A stretch of DNA of 64,000 bases. Origin: Maribacter litopenaei (GTDB lineage: Bacteria; Bacteroidota; Bacteroidia; Flavobacteriales; Flavobacteriaceae). Numbering within the stretch: the stretch's first letter is position 1; every line of letters starts with the position of its first letter. Made by a program: the position numbers and the translations under genes. The stretch covers positions 2,105,001 through 2,169,000 of the forward strand of contig NZ_CP104205.1 of assembly GCF_025244665.1 (NCBI RefSeq), given 5' to 3'. The notes under the pieces are model-generated. The model did not search any database, was not told where the DNA came from, and saw only the letters and a program-made list of their open reading frames with translations. Shown here piece after piece: positions 30,898 to 40,269 of this stretch.

Positions 30898-31643
30898 TAA
30901 AATTCTTTAGAAAAATTCGGCAGAATCTCATCATGGAAAACAAAACCTCCAAATATTTTAGATATGCCATGGGGGAAATCGTGCTGGTGGTCATCGGGAT
31001 TTTGATTGCCTTGCAGATCAATAATTGGAACCAGGACCGAATTAACAATATCGAAAAAAAAGCTTTACTTTCTAAACTACATGCAGAGTTCAAAACCAAT
31101 AAAAAACTGGTAGAGGATTTTAGGCTTGAAGAGCAAAGGGCCATAAAATCTTCCAGTAAATTGATTAGTTTGATCGGTGCCTCAAAAGAAGAGCTTGAAA
31201 ATAAAAATTTAGACAGCCTATTTTTTGAATCCTTCCCCTCTAACGAACTGGCATTTGCCAACAATTCGGTAAACAATCTCGTGCAAAACGGACGTCTTAA
31301 CCTTTTTGAAAACGATTCCATCACCTCACTTTTATACCACTGGAATTCACTATCTGAAATTAGGCAAACACGTTTTGACAAATTGGACGCTTGGAACAAT
31401 GAACATCTTTTGCCCTTTTTGTTACCTTATATTTCATTTAGGGAAATGGACAGTAACGCCCATTATCCATGGTCCGGGAAATCCAAGGTGAAACCGGACT
31501 ACTATCCCTTGTTTCAGAAAGTGGAATTTGAAAATTTGTTGGATAATTCCTTATGGCTGCATCAAAATATAATGGATAGGTTGGATGAAACTGAAATGTT
31601 GATTGAAGAAATTCTTCAGGAAACCAAACCTGCAATAAAATGA
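30894..31643 (+). CDS. DUF6090 protein, array copy 4
   Basis: Intact 249-residue copy. Its N-terminus belongs to a second subtype (MENKTSKYFRYAMGEIVL) that is shared with copy 7, unlike the QENRF subtype of copies 2, 3 and 5. The helical extracytoplasmic region includes NNSVNNLVQNGRLNLFEND, the counterpart of the NSGxLxLL motif. ATGA overlaps occur at both ends. Confidence 0.92.
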   Translation: MIKFFRKIRQNLIMENKTSKYFRYAMGEIVLVVIGILIALQINNWNQDRINNIEKKALLSKLHAEFKTNKKLVEDFRLEEQRAIKSSSKLISLIGASKEELENKNLDSLFFESFPSNELAFANNSVNNLVQNGRLNLFENDSITSLLYHWNSLSEIRQTRFDKLDAWNNEHLLPFLLPYISFREMDSNAHYPWSGKSKVKPDYYPLFQKVEFENLLDNSLWLHQNIMDRLDETEMLIEEILQETKPAIK

Positions 31644-32374
31644 TAAAATTCTTTAGAAAAATCCGCCAGCAGCTACTTCAGGAAAACAGGTTTTCCAAAT
31701 ACCTGCTCTATGCCATTGGGGAAATCGTGCTGGTGGTCATTGGTATATTGATTGCCCTACAGATTAGCAACTGGAATGAAAACAGGAAAGTTGATGGTGA
31801 AATCGTGAAAATTCTTACCGAAATACGCAGTAATCTCATTAGTGATAGCCTTAACATTGAGGAAACCTATAGCACGAAGTTGGAAGATATCAACATACAG
31901 TATACCGTAATCAATAAGCTAGAGACGGGTAATATTCCTTATGATTCCATCAATTATCACCTAGGGCGTGTAATGTTGGCGAGATGTATCGTGTTAGTGG
32001 ACAATGGGTATCAATTGATAAAAAAATTAGGAATAGAACTCCTCCAAGATCAGGAACTCCGTAATAAGTTGACAAGTTATTATACTACTGCCGTAAAAAA
32101 AATCAACGATGATACCTATGACGACGATTATGAATTTCGCACCGTGTTCCTGCCTTATATACGTAACCATTTTAAAGATTACAGCTGGGGCAAAGAAGCT
32201 ATCCCTGCAGATTATGAACAACTCAAATCCGATCTTTACTTTCTAACATCCCTAAAAATAAATATAAGAAACGAGGAAAGTACCCTTGAAGCCTTAGAGG
32301 AAGGAAATCAGGCCATTCGGGAACTACTACCCAAGCTTGACAATGCCCTGACCTCCTACCAAAAAGGGAACTAA
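31640..32374 (+). CDS. DUF6090 protein, array copy 5
   Basis: Intact 244-residue copy: LLQENRFSKYLLYAIGEIVL, membrane helix, QISNWNENRK (Ser instead of the usual Asn/Asp). The C-terminal domain is the most diverged in the array, with IRSNLISDSLNIEETYSTKL and an acidic DDTYDDDYEF patch; it resembles the copy at 48465-49208 in having an early LxxIRxNLxxDS segment. A 13-base gap separates it from copy 6, the only non-overlapping junction before the DUF559 unit. Confidence 0.92.
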   Translation: MIKFFRKIRQQLLQENRFSKYLLYAIGEIVLVVIGILIALQISNWNENRKVDGEIVKILTEIRSNLISDSLNIEETYSTKLEDINIQYTVINKLETGNIPYDSINYHLGRVMLARCIVLVDNGYQLIKKLGIELLQDQELRNKLTSYYTTAVKKINDDTYDDDYEFRTVFLPYIRNHFKDYSWGKEAIPADYEQLKSDLYFLTSLKINIRNEESTLEALEEGNQAIRELLPKLDNALTSYQKGN

Positions 32375-32387
32375 TACTATTGAAATC

Positions 32388-33110
32388 ATGATTAAATTCT
32401 TTAGAAAAATCCGGCAAAAGCTACTTCAAGAACATAGGTTTACCAAATATCTCCTCTATGCTATCGGTGAAATTGTACTGGTAGTCATCGGGATTTTGAT
32501 TGCCCTTCAGATTAATAATTGGAACGAAAACCGAATCAACTCGAATAAAGAAACTATTGTTTTGGCCAATATTCACAAAGAGTTCGTACAAAACAAAAAG
32601 CAATTAGACTCCGTGGTCGGTCAACACAAGGTTGTCTTCAAAAACTGCGCAGGTGTAATTAGTCTCTTCCCCATTACATCAAAACCGGAACAGGAAGTAT
32701 TGGATTCACTGGCCACTATGCTTTGGTGGACATATGGAGGAAATACCTTCAATCCCACCCAAACAAGTATTAAAGCCCTGGCCAGCACCTCTTCTTTCGA
32801 TATTATAAAAAACGGAACGCTGCGCGACTTATTAATTTCCTGGAACGACCTAGTTACAGATTATCAAGAAGAAGAATTGGCCTCCGGAAATCACATTTGG
32901 AGCCAATATGATCCTTATTTGTCAAAACACTTTGATTGGAACCTTAATTTTAAAGACGAGCGAAACGATTTTGACGCACTCCAAACGTTGGAGTTTGAAT
33001 ATATGATCCGGAGTCGGTATGATTTGGTAGATCAAATATTGAATACAAGCGGTGAGCTACAAAAAGTACAGGTCACTCTAAAAAGAATAATTGAACTTTC
33101 GAAACCTTAA
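32388..33110 (+). CDS. DUF6090 protein, array copy 6
   Basis: Intact 240-residue copy: KLLQEHRFTKYLLYAIGEIV, membrane helix, QINNWNENRI. The C-terminal domain has FNPTQTSIKALASTSSFDII and LRDLLISWNDLVTDYQEEEL, matching the PNQxAxxEIINSG/LRxxLxxW pattern of the family. It is the last copy before the DUF559 unit. Confidence 0.92.
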   Translation: MIKFFRKIRQKLLQEHRFTKYLLYAIGEIVLVVIGILIALQINNWNENRINSNKETIVLANIHKEFVQNKKQLDSVVGQHKVVFKNCAGVISLFPITSKPEQEVLDSLATMLWWTYGGNTFNPTQTSIKALASTSSFDIIKNGTLRDLLISWNDLVTDYQEEELASGNHIWSQYDPYLSKHFDWNLNFKDERNDFDALQTLEFEYMIRSRYDLVDQILNTSGELQKVQVTLKRIIELSKP

Positions 33111-33124
33111 ATTAATTATAAACC

Positions 33125-33145
33125 ATGATAAAATTCTTTAGAAAA
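33125..33145 (+). repeat. Left 21-bp copy of the DUF6090 gene start
   Basis: Exactly the first seven codons (MIKFFRK) of a DUF6090 gene, identical to 33610-33630, then cut off: two further codons and a TAG follow. It marks the left boundary of the DUF559 unit and is either a target duplication or the stump of an eighth DUF6090 gene. Confidence 0.8.
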
Positions 33146-33156
33146 TCCCTTTAGAG

Positions 33157-33188
33157 TTCCCCTCTTGGGAGGGAATAAAGGGGTGGGT
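33157..33188. repeat. G/C-rich palindromic end of the DUF559 unit, left
   Basis: CCCCTCTTGGGAGGG followed by AATAAAGGGGTGGGT. It is the inverted counterpart of 33553-33582 and is itself palindromic. Such elements around DUF559 genes recur in Bacteroidota genomes, from my general knowledge. Confidence 0.75.
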
Positions 33189-33193
33189 ATAAC

Positions 33194-33604
33194 ATGAAAA
33201 AAATAATTCCATATAATCAAGATTTGATTGCCTTTACCAAAAAGTTAAGAAACAATATGACCTTGGGGGAGATAGCCCTTTGGCGCGAATTAAAGGGCAG
33301 ACAGCTAGGTGTAAGGTTTAGCAGACAGATTCCAATTGACCAATTCATTGTTGATTTCTATTGAAAGGATTTAAAATTGGCCATAGAAGTGGATGGAGGA
33401 ATTCACTTTGAGGAAGGCCAACAGGATAAAGACCAAAAAAGGCAGAAAAGACTGGAATCTTTAGGAGTTACTGTAATTAGGTTTAGTAATTTGGATATTA
33501 AGAATAATCTTAAATGGGTTTTAGAAGAGATTCGGAAGGAAATTGAAAAGTTACCCACCCCTAACCCCTCCAAGGAGGGGAATATATTCCAACAGAAATT
33601 ATAG
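33194..33604 (+). CDS. DUF559 endonuclease-like protein (in-frame TGA)
   Basis: DUF559 (Vsr-like, PD-(D/E)xK fold) protein of about 136 residues: MTLGEIALWRELKGRQLGVRF, RQIPIDQFIVDFY, then TGA at 33362, KDLKLAIEVDGGIHFEEGQQDKDQ and LGVTVIRFSNLDI. The family normally has Cys at the TGA position (VDFYC), so TGT/TGC or a Trp codon has become TGA by read error or real decay. The last 17 residues (LPTPNPSKEGN...) are encoded by the right palindrome, as is typical for this gene-repeat unit. Related Vsr proteins nick DNA; the target here is unknown. Confidence 0.85.
33553..33582. repeat. G/C-rich palindromic end of the DUF559 unit, right
   Basis: ACCCACCCCTAA followed by CCCCTCCAAGGAGGGG, the inverted counterpart of 33157-33188. 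It overlaps the 3' end of the DUF559 reading frame. Confidence 0.75.
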
Positions 33605-33609
33605 CAACG

Positions 33610-34347
33610 ATGATAAAATTCTTTAGAAAAGTCCGACAAAATCTCCTTATGGAAAATAAAACCTCCAAATATTTTAAATATGCCATCGGTGAGATCATAC
33701 TTGTCGTCATTGGAATATTGATTGCACTACAAATCAATAACTGGAATGAAGGTCGGTTGGAAAACAATCGGGAAAAGGTCACCATACAGAATCTCCATAC
33801 GGAATTCAATGAAAACTTAAAGGACTTGGACTCCATAAATACCATATTAAATCGTACCATACTCGCAACCGAGACCATTTTTGAAAAGTTCAGGGAAAGA
33901 GAACTGCAGGACGCCAAAGAAGTGGATAGTCTATTGCACCATGTCATAGAAAGTCCATCCTGGAAGCCCAGTGAATTTGTGTTGAACGACTTACAAAACT
34001 CCGGAGGACTCTCAAAACTGAACAATACGGAACTTAAAATACTCTTGTTCAATTGGTCACGATTTTTTAACGAACTGCAAGAAACCATGGTCCAATCGGA
34101 GGAGACCAATATCAGCGTCATCGAATACATTAGGGAACACGGATCATTAAGAAACATTGATACCCAATCCAAGGCCTTTCAATACAGGCCCTCACAACTT
34201 AAAATGAACAATGCCCTATTGCTACAAAATATTGAATTTGAAAATTATATCGATGACAAGCTTTATGTACTAAAGGAGTCGGAAATTGCCTATAAACAGG
34301 CTAAAATATTGATACAAAAAATATTGGAAGAAACTACTCTAGAATAA
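33610..34347 (+). CDS. DUF6090 protein, array copy 7
   Basis: Intact 245-residue copy, subtype MENKTSKYFKYAIGEIIL. The C-terminal domain has WKPSEFVLNDLQNSGGLSKL followed by LLFNWSRFFNELQETM, clearly the same fold as copies 4 and 6. It begins 5 bases after the DUF559 stop, so DUF559 is inserted cleanly without damaging this copy. A YfcC-type transporter follows 40 bases later. Confidence 0.92.
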   Translation: MIKFFRKVRQNLLMENKTSKYFKYAIGEIILVVIGILIALQINNWNEGRLENNREKVTIQNLHTEFNENLKDLDSINTILNRTILATETIFEKFRERELQDAKEVDSLLHHVIESPSWKPSEFVLNDLQNSGGLSKLNNTELKILLFNWSRFFNELQETMVQSEETNISVIEYIREHGSLRNIDTQSKAFQYRPSQLKMNNALLLQNIEFENYIDDKLYVLKESEIAYKQAKILIQKILEETTLE

Positions 34348-34387
34348 TGCATAAGTCTCCTTCAAAAGAAACTTGATACCAAACCAA

Positions 34388-35722
34388 ATGAAAAATTTTC
34401 CCAATGCCTTTGTCATTATTATTGCCGCGGTCATGTTCGCATGGGTGCTTACCTATGTGGTGCCACAGGGCAGCTATGAACGGTTTACGGATCCGGATAC
34501 CGGTATTACAAGCGTGGTAAGTGATTCATACCAAGAAACGGAAGGCAAACATTTATCTGCCTTTGAGGTAATGCTAACCATTCCCAAGGGTATTGCGGAT
34601 AGGGCCAATATTATTGTGTTGATCCTTTTATTGGGCGGTTGTTTCTATGTCATCGAAAAAACGGGGGCCCTGTCCCAAGGCCTGAACAAACTCGTCAAGG
34701 TTTTAAAGGGCAGGGAAGTCTTGTCCTTATTCGCGGTCACCCTATTATTTACCGCCGCAGGGGCAAGTATTGGCATGCAGGAAGAAGTCATCGCCATGAT
34801 GCCGGTACTCATCATTTTTGGAAAAAGCATGGGGTTCAACATCTATACGACGGTTTACATGAGTTATGGTTCCACCGTATTGGGAAGTGCCTTTAGTCCA
34901 TCAAACCCCTTTGGGGTCATCATTGCCCAACAGGAGGCAGGTGTTTCCTTACTATCCGGCAGTATATTCAGATTGGTGGTTACGGGCATCGCTTTTTTAA
35001 TATGGATGCTCTACTTGGTACGGTACAACGCCAAACACCAAACAGAAAAAATGGAGGCCTCCGATACCCAAGAAAAAATGTCCCTGAGTTCCAAAATTAT
35101 TCTCACCCTGTTATGTCTCACTTTTGTAGTGGTACTATACGGCCTTTTAAAACTGGATTGGGGTTTTATTGAAATGTCCGCCAGCTTTTTTGTATTAGGT
35201 ATTGTTTCCGGACTTTTGGGGAAACTGGGGATTAATGGTACGGGTGAAGCCTATATCGACGGATTCAAGGAAATGATCTTTGCCGCCATTATCATTGGTC
35301 TCGCCAATAGCATATCCATGGTCTTGCAAGAGGGGATGATCATTGATTCCATTGTGTACGGACTCTTCGGGCCCTTGCAATATGTATCGGCATCGCTTTC
35401 CGGGGTATTGATGATGGTGGCCCATGTCATTTTGCACATTCCCATTCCCAGTTACTCCGGGCAGGCTATTTTGACCATGCCCATTTTGGTACCGCTCTCC
35501 GATTTGATCGGGATTTCGAGACAGACATGTGTACTGGCCTACCAGTATGGCGCCATTACGGCGGACATGTTCGTGCCTACCAACGGGGCCCTTATGGCCA
35601 TATTGGCAGTAAGTGGAATCCCCTATAACAAATGGTTACAATTCGCTTGGAAACCCACTGCCCTTCTGTTGCTTTTGGGAGCCTTGGCCATTGTGGTATC
35701 GGTATTTACAGGGTATGTCTAG
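34388..35722 (+). CDS. YfcC/DcuC-type membrane transporter
   Basis: About 444 residues with 11-12 hydrophobic helices. The start MKNFPNAFVIIIAAVMFAWV and VVPQGSYERF, the repeated IGMQEEVIAMMPVLIIFGKS and SYGSTVLGSAFSPSNPFGVI half-site, and the second half-site IPIPSYSGQAILTMPILVPL match the YfcC/DcuC (ion transporter superfamily) carriers for C4-dicarboxylates or peptides/amino acids. I start at 34388, which precedes the first helix directly. Substrate unknown; it may work with the peptidases nearby. Confidence 0.88.
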   Translation: MKNFPNAFVIIIAAVMFAWVLTYVVPQGSYERFTDPDTGITSVVSDSYQETEGKHLSAFEVMLTIPKGIADRANIIVLILLLGGCFYVIEKTGALSQGLNKLVKVLKGREVLSLFAVTLLFTAAGASIGMQEEVIAMMPVLIIFGKSMGFNIYTTVYMSYGSTVLGSAFSPSNPFGVIIAQQEAGVSLLSGSIFRLVVTGIAFLIWMLYLVRYNAKHQTEKMEASDTQEKMSLSSKIILTLLCLTFVVVLYGLLKLDWGFIEMSASFFVLGIVSGLLGKLGINGTGEAYIDGFKEMIFAAIIIGLANSISMVLQEGMIIDSIVYGLFGPLQYVSASLSGVLMMVAHVILHIPIPSYSGQAILTMPILVPLSDLIGISRQTCVLAYQYGAITADMFVPTNGALMAILAVSGIPYNKWLQFAWKPTALLLLLGALAIVVSVFTGYV

Positions 35723-35726
35723 GATG

Positions 35727-36716
35727 CTACGCCGTTAAGGATTTATAGGCCCTCAGTACATTTTCTATTTTCGCCTCCGTGTCCGGGTCGATCCATTGCC
35801 GTTCCGGTTTTTCCTGTAGCCAGTTCAAGGTACGTTTGATTCCTTCGGAATATGGGATGGTAGCCTTAAAACCGGGTACAAAGGTCTTTATTTTGGTATT
35901 GTCAAAAATCACACTCTCCGCTTTGTCCGCCAATAAACTTCCGGTAAAGGAAGGCTCTACTTTACAGATGAAGTCTGAGGCGATGTGGACAATATTCGCC
36001 TCCTTACCCAAAGCCTCCGCTGTAATCTTATAGATCATGTTCCAGCTCAATACCTCGTCTGAGGTAATATGAAAGGCATGGCCAATAGCGGTGGTCAATC
36101 CCAATAAGCCCACAAAACCTTTTGCAAAATCGTCGGCATGGGTAACGACCCATAAGGAAGTACCGTCACCATGGACAATGATTTCCTTGCCCTTCAAAAT
36201 CCGATCAATCACGTTGTATTTGTTAAAGCCACCAATGGCCAAAGGTGTCACGGTACCATAGGTATGAGAGGGTCGCACGATGGTCATGGGAAAACCTTCC
36301 TCCCTATAGGCCTTTAGCAGTCGTTCCTCACACTGTATCTTTTGGCTGGAATAATCCCAAAGATTATTGCATACCGGGGTGGATTCGGTGATGATGGGAT
36401 AGCGTAAAGGGGTTTGGTAACAAGAGGCGGAACTGATAAAGATATATTGCTTGGTCTTGCCCCTGAATAGCTCCAAATCGCGTTCTATATCTTCGGGTGT
36501 AAAAGCGATCCAATTGACCACAACGTCCCAGGAATGTTTTTTAAGCTCGGTCAGTTCCTCGGGTTTATTGATGTCACCTATGATGGTGGAGGCACCTTCT
36601 ATCTCCACTTTGGAATTCCCTCGGTTCAATAAAAAGAGGTCCATTTCTTTTGAAAGGGCCAAATGGCTGGAAGGCGTACTGATATTCCCCGTACCTCCGA
36701 TAAATAATACTTTCAT
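35727..36716 (-). CDS. NAD-dependent epimerase/dehydratase (extended SDR)
   Basis: A 329-residue extended short-chain dehydrogenase. The Rossmann start MKVLFIGGTGNISTPSSHLA has the TGxxGxxG-like motif with the last Gly replaced; FISSASCYQTPLRYPI contains the SSA and a Tyr shifted from the usual YxxxK, and PSHTYGTVTPLAIGGFNKYN follows. The pattern resembles the atypical SDR group that includes plant CSP41/RNA-binding-type and NAD-epimerase-like proteins. Its stop is 4 bases from the transporter stop, so transcription converges. Confidence 0.82.
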   Translation of the reverse strand: MKVLFIGGTGNISTPSSHLALSKEMDLFLLNRGNSKVEIEGASTIIGDINKPEELTELKKHSWDVVVNWIAFTPEDIERDLELFRGKTKQYIFISSASCYQTPLRYPIITESTPVCNNLWDYSSQKIQCEERLLKAYREEGFPMTIVRPSHTYGTVTPLAIGGFNKYNVIDRILKGKEIIVHGDGTSLWVVTHADDFAKGFVGLLGLTTAIGHAFHITSDEVLSWNMIYKITAEALGKEANIVHIASDFICKVEPSFTGSLLADKAESVIFDNTKIKTFVPGFKATIPYSEGIKRTLNWLQEKPERQWIDPDTEAKIENVLRAYKSLTA

Positions 36717-36763
36717 TTTCTATTATATATTTGATATTCAATTGTTTGAATTATTTTAAAGGA

Positions 36764-37153
36764 TTATTTACTCGTAATATCCCTGTAGAACGTCAGACCG
36801 TTTTTAAAAGGGTCATAAAAGGCGAATTCCTTCGTGCCCCAGGCCGTTTCGCGTAACAATGTATGCGAATGGAATACATCCTTTTCGCCATACTCATCGT
36901 ACAGGCCTTCAATGTTTTGGGTAACGATGCGCAACATGGGTCGATCAATCTCTATATCCCATTCCTTTTTATCATGCCACTGTAAATGTATTTCTATGTC
37001 GTCTCGGATAACACCGGCGTATTTGGGGTTTTTGGAATCATCCGCGAAGGCGATGCGAAAGCCCAATCGGTTTACATAAAAGTCCAACGCGTCCAGCACA
37101 TCCCACACGGGTAGTACCGGATGTATTTGATGTAGATGGATTTTTTCGTTCAT
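36764..37153 (-). CDS. VOC/bleomycin-resistance-like protein
   Basis: A 129-residue glyoxalase-fold protein: HPVLPVWDVLDALDFYVNRL GF-type start, IEIHLQWHDKKEW in the middle and a C-terminal GTKEFAFYDPFKNGLTFYRD with the conserved metal Glu replaced by Thr-Phe context. It matches the short bleomycin-resistance/VOC family. No substrate can be assigned. It lies 47 bases upstream of the epimerase on the same strand and may be co-transcribed. Confidence 0.8.
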   Translation of the reverse strand: MNEKIHLHQIHPVLPVWDVLDALDFYVNRLGFRIAFADDSKNPKYAGVIRDDIEIHLQWHDKKEWDIEIDRPMLRIVTQNIEGLYDEYGEKDVFHSHTLLRETAWGTKEFAFYDPFKNGLTFYRDITSK

Positions 37154-37349
37154 AGCTTGAAGGTATGAAATTTATTATGGTTTCAGGTTTGGGGTTTCTA
37201 GTTCCAAGTTTCATGTTCAAGAAATCACTTATAGCTTTTGGCTTTTAGCATTTAGCTCTAAACTTTTTACTTAAAACTTATAACTAGTCCCTCAAACTTT
37301 TCACTATGAAATCCGTACATTGAGGGTTCAAACCAAACGAGAACCCCTT

Positions 37350-39375
37350 ATGAAAAAATACACTACGCTACTACTCTTATTTATTGGCTTAGTATTCACC
37401 CAAGCACAGAAAAAGACCAATTTGGAGCTGACAGATATCTTCGATTATGAGTTTATCTCCGACCCACAGATTTCCCGGATGGCAGCCAAGTCATCTACGT
37501 GCGAAACTTTAAGGATATCATGACGGACAAAAACCTGTCCAACCTTTGGATCGTGAATTTTGATGGCAGCCAAAACCGACCCTTGACCACCGGAAACCAC
37601 AACGATTACTACCCCAAATGATCCCACGATGGCAAAAAGATCATCTTTAAGTCCAACATGGCAGATGAGAAGATGAAACTCTATCTCATGTGGCTGGATA
37701 GCAAGGAGACAGTGCCATTGACCAATACACCAAAGGCGCCGGGAGCCGTTAGCTGATCCCATGATGACCGATATGTGGCGTTCAATATGTTTGTGCCGGG
37801 AAAGGATGAATCCCTCATTAAAATGCCTGCAAAACCGGAAGGTGCCAAGTGGAATACACCCCCTACCTATATCGATAAGATGAACTATCGCGGTGATGGC
37901 CAAGGCTACTTAAAAGCCGGTAACGACCAATTGTTTACCCTGTCCATCAACGGGGGTACGCCCAAACAGTTGACCACTGCAGAATTTGACCACGGTGCCC
38001 CGGTTTGGTCCAATGATGGGAAGAGCCTCTATTTCTCAGCGAATTTTCATCCTGAAGAAGATTTTGAACCTGCCAATAGCGAGGTCTATAAATTAGACCT
38101 TAGCAATAATAGTGTAACCCCACTGACCAGCCGATTTGGTCCCGATGGCTCACCCGCCCTTTCCCCGGACGGTAAAAAAATCGCCTATACGGGTTATGAC
38201 GATACCTTTCAAGGCTATCAGGTCGAGGAACTGTATGTGATGAATGCCGACGGTAGCAACTCGCAGCTCATTTCTCGGCGATTTTGATCGCGACATCGGC
38301 AATGTGCAATGGGCCGCAGATGGCAAGGGGCTCTATTTTTTATACAACGACGAAGGGGATTCCAAAATAGGACATATTACGATGAACGGTACCGTAACCA
38401 CTTTGGCAGAAGGACTGGGCGGACTTTCCTTGGGAAGACCGTACAATGCGGCCGACTTCACGGTGTCCAACAACGGCAAGTTTGCCTATACCTTGGGTGG
38501 CACACAGCACCCGTCCGACTTGGCCGTGGCCGATAAAAAAGGAAGCCAACGCCTCACCTTTGTGAACGACGACCTATTCTCCTTTCGCAATGTAGGCGAC
38601 GTAGAAGAAATCTGGTGGAATTCCTCTTTTGATGATCGAAAAATACAAGGGTGGATCGTAACCCCGCCCAACTTTGACCCCAACAAAAAATATCCCTTTA
38701 TTTTGGAAATCCACGGGGGGCCTTTCCAAAGCTACGGTTCCGTCTATAGTGCAGAGATACAGGCCTATGCCGCTGCCGGCTATGTGGTGCTCTATTCCAA
38801 CCCACGCGGAAGTACTAGCTACGGGGCGGAATTTGGCAACCTCATCCACCATGATTATCCCAACCATGATTATGAGGACCTCATGAGCGGCGTGGATACC
38901 GTTATTGAAAAAGGGCTATGTGGATACCAACAACCTCTTTGTCACCGGAGGTAGCGGTGGCGGGGTGTTGACTGCATGGATCGTGGGAAAAACGGACCGT
39001 TTTAAGGCCGCCGTAGTCGCCAAACCGGTGATTAACTGGACGAGCTTTGTGCTCTATGCCGATGGGGCCGCTTTCTTCTCCAAATACTGGTTCGGGAAGA
39101 AACCTTGGGAAGACCCGGAGAACTATTTTAGGCGCTCTCCCCTCTCCTATGCCGGTAATGTGACCACACCCACGATGTTGATGACGGGGGAGGAAGATTA
39201 CCGTACCCCCATAGCCGAATCCGAGCAGTTCTATACCGCCTTAAAATTGGAAGGTGTGGAAACCGCCATGGTACGTATTCCCGGTTCCGGGCATGGGATT
39301 GCCAATAGGCCCAGTAACCTGGTCGCCAAAATAGCCTCGGTATTGGCGTGGTTCAACAAATACAAAACGGAATAA
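37350..39375 (+). CDS. S9-family prolyl oligopeptidase-like peptidase (two in-frame TGA, three frameshifts)
   Basis: Secreted peptidase of about 675 residues. Signal peptide from ATG 37350, a WD-like beta-propeller with repeated SPDGxxI blades, and the alpha/beta-hydrolase domain: HGGPFQSYGSV, VTGGSGGGVLTAWIVGK (nucleophile in GGSGGG), MTGEEDYRTP (Asp) and PGSGHGIANRP (His). Breaks: C-run at 37475, TGA at 37619 and 37754 (both TGGTCCCA written TGATCCCA; Trp expected), TCTCGG at 38273, and a G-run near 38917. All are repairable by single bases, so the gene is probably intact in the organism. Confidence 0.9.
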
Positions 39376-39379
39376 GCAG

Positions 39380-40222
39380 ATGAAAGTATTGAAAAAATGG
39401 GGTTGCACCGTTTTGCTGGTGCTTTTGGCCAGTGGATTGACCGCTCAAGAGGTTAAGGTGATGTCCTACAACATCAAGTATGATAACGTAAACGATACCG
39501 TCAACAACTGGAATTTTAGAAAGGAGGCCATGGTGCAGCTATTACACCACTATGGCCCCCATTTTGTAGGCATGCAGGAGGTCTTGCATAACCAATTGGA
39601 ATATCCGGACGAACACCTAGCCGACTACGCTTACATAGGTGTGGGTCGTGACGACGGCAAACAAAAGGGCGAGTACTCCCCTATTTTATACAATAGTCAG
39701 CATTTTGAACTGCTTCGAACCAATACCATTTGGCTTTCTCCCACTCCTGAAAAAGTGTCCAAGGGATGGGATGCTGCGTTGGAGCGAATCTGTACCTACG
39801 CACTGTTTAAAGAAAAAAGCACGGGCAAGGAACTGTATGTTTTCAACACCCATTTTGACCATGTAGGTACCGAGGCCCGAAAGCAGAGTGTAAACCTTAT
39901 TTTACGACAGATCAAGGCGGTGAATACGCAAAACCTGCCCGTAGTGGTGACGGGGGATTTTAACCTGGAGCCGGACTCCGAACCCATACAGTTGATGCAA
40001 GCCGGTTTGACCGATGGGCTACAGGCCACCCAGCAGCCATTTTACGGCCCTACGGGCACCTTTAACGGCTTTGACCCCAATATGGTGTTGGATCGCCGTA
40101 TCGACTATATTTTTGTGAAAAATCTACAAGTGCAACGTTATCTGCATATTGATGACCGAATGGAAAACAACATGCATATCTCGGATCATTTACCGGTGTT
40201 GGCGAAGTTGAAGATGGAGTAA
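39380..40222 (+). CDS. Endonuclease/exonuclease/phosphatase-family hydrolase, secreted
   Basis: A 280-residue EEP-fold protein with signal peptide (GCTVLLVLLASGLTAQ). Catalytic signatures: MSYNIKYDN (Asn), FVGMQEVLHN (Glu), NTHFDHVG (His, Asp), VVVTGDFNLEPDS (Asp, Asn) and ISDHLPVLAKL (Asp, His). Secreted relatives include phosphodiesterases and sphingomyelinase- or deoxyribonuclease-I-like enzymes. It starts 5 bases after the S9 peptidase stop; the two are a secreted degradative pair. Confidence 0.92.
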   Translation: MKVLKKWGCTVLLVLLASGLTAQEVKVMSYNIKYDNVNDTVNNWNFRKEAMVQLLHHYGPHFVGMQEVLHNQLEYPDEHLADYAYIGVGRDDGKQKGEYSPILYNSQHFELLRTNTIWLSPTPEKVSKGWDAALERICTYALFKEKSTGKELYVFNTHFDHVGTEARKQSVNLILRQIKAVNTQNLPVVVTGDFNLEPDSEPIQLMQAGLTDGLQATQQPFYGPTGTFNGFDPNMVLDRRIDYIFVKNLQVQRYLHIDDRMENNMHISDHLPVLAKLKME

Positions 40223-40269
40223 TTAGACCGATTCGTAGAACTAAGTACTTTAGCTCTTTATTTTATATT

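Noticed and set aside
30866..31399. Long minus-strand frames across the DUF6090 array (also 33561-34172)
   Set aside because: They mirror the conserved coding sequence of DUF6090 genes and carry low-complexity Ser/Leu composition typical of antisense frames.
33362..33364. Selenocysteine codon in DUF559
   Set aside because: The position is Cys in the family, but no selenocysteine-insertion-like hairpin was evident after the codon, and TGA artefacts occur elsewhere in the window.
37619..37756. Recoding of UGA as tryptophan in this organism
   Set aside because: TGA ends many genes here, including ATGA overlaps in the DUF6090 operon; only five Trp-site TGA codons were found, and they share narrow sequence contexts with other apparent read errors.
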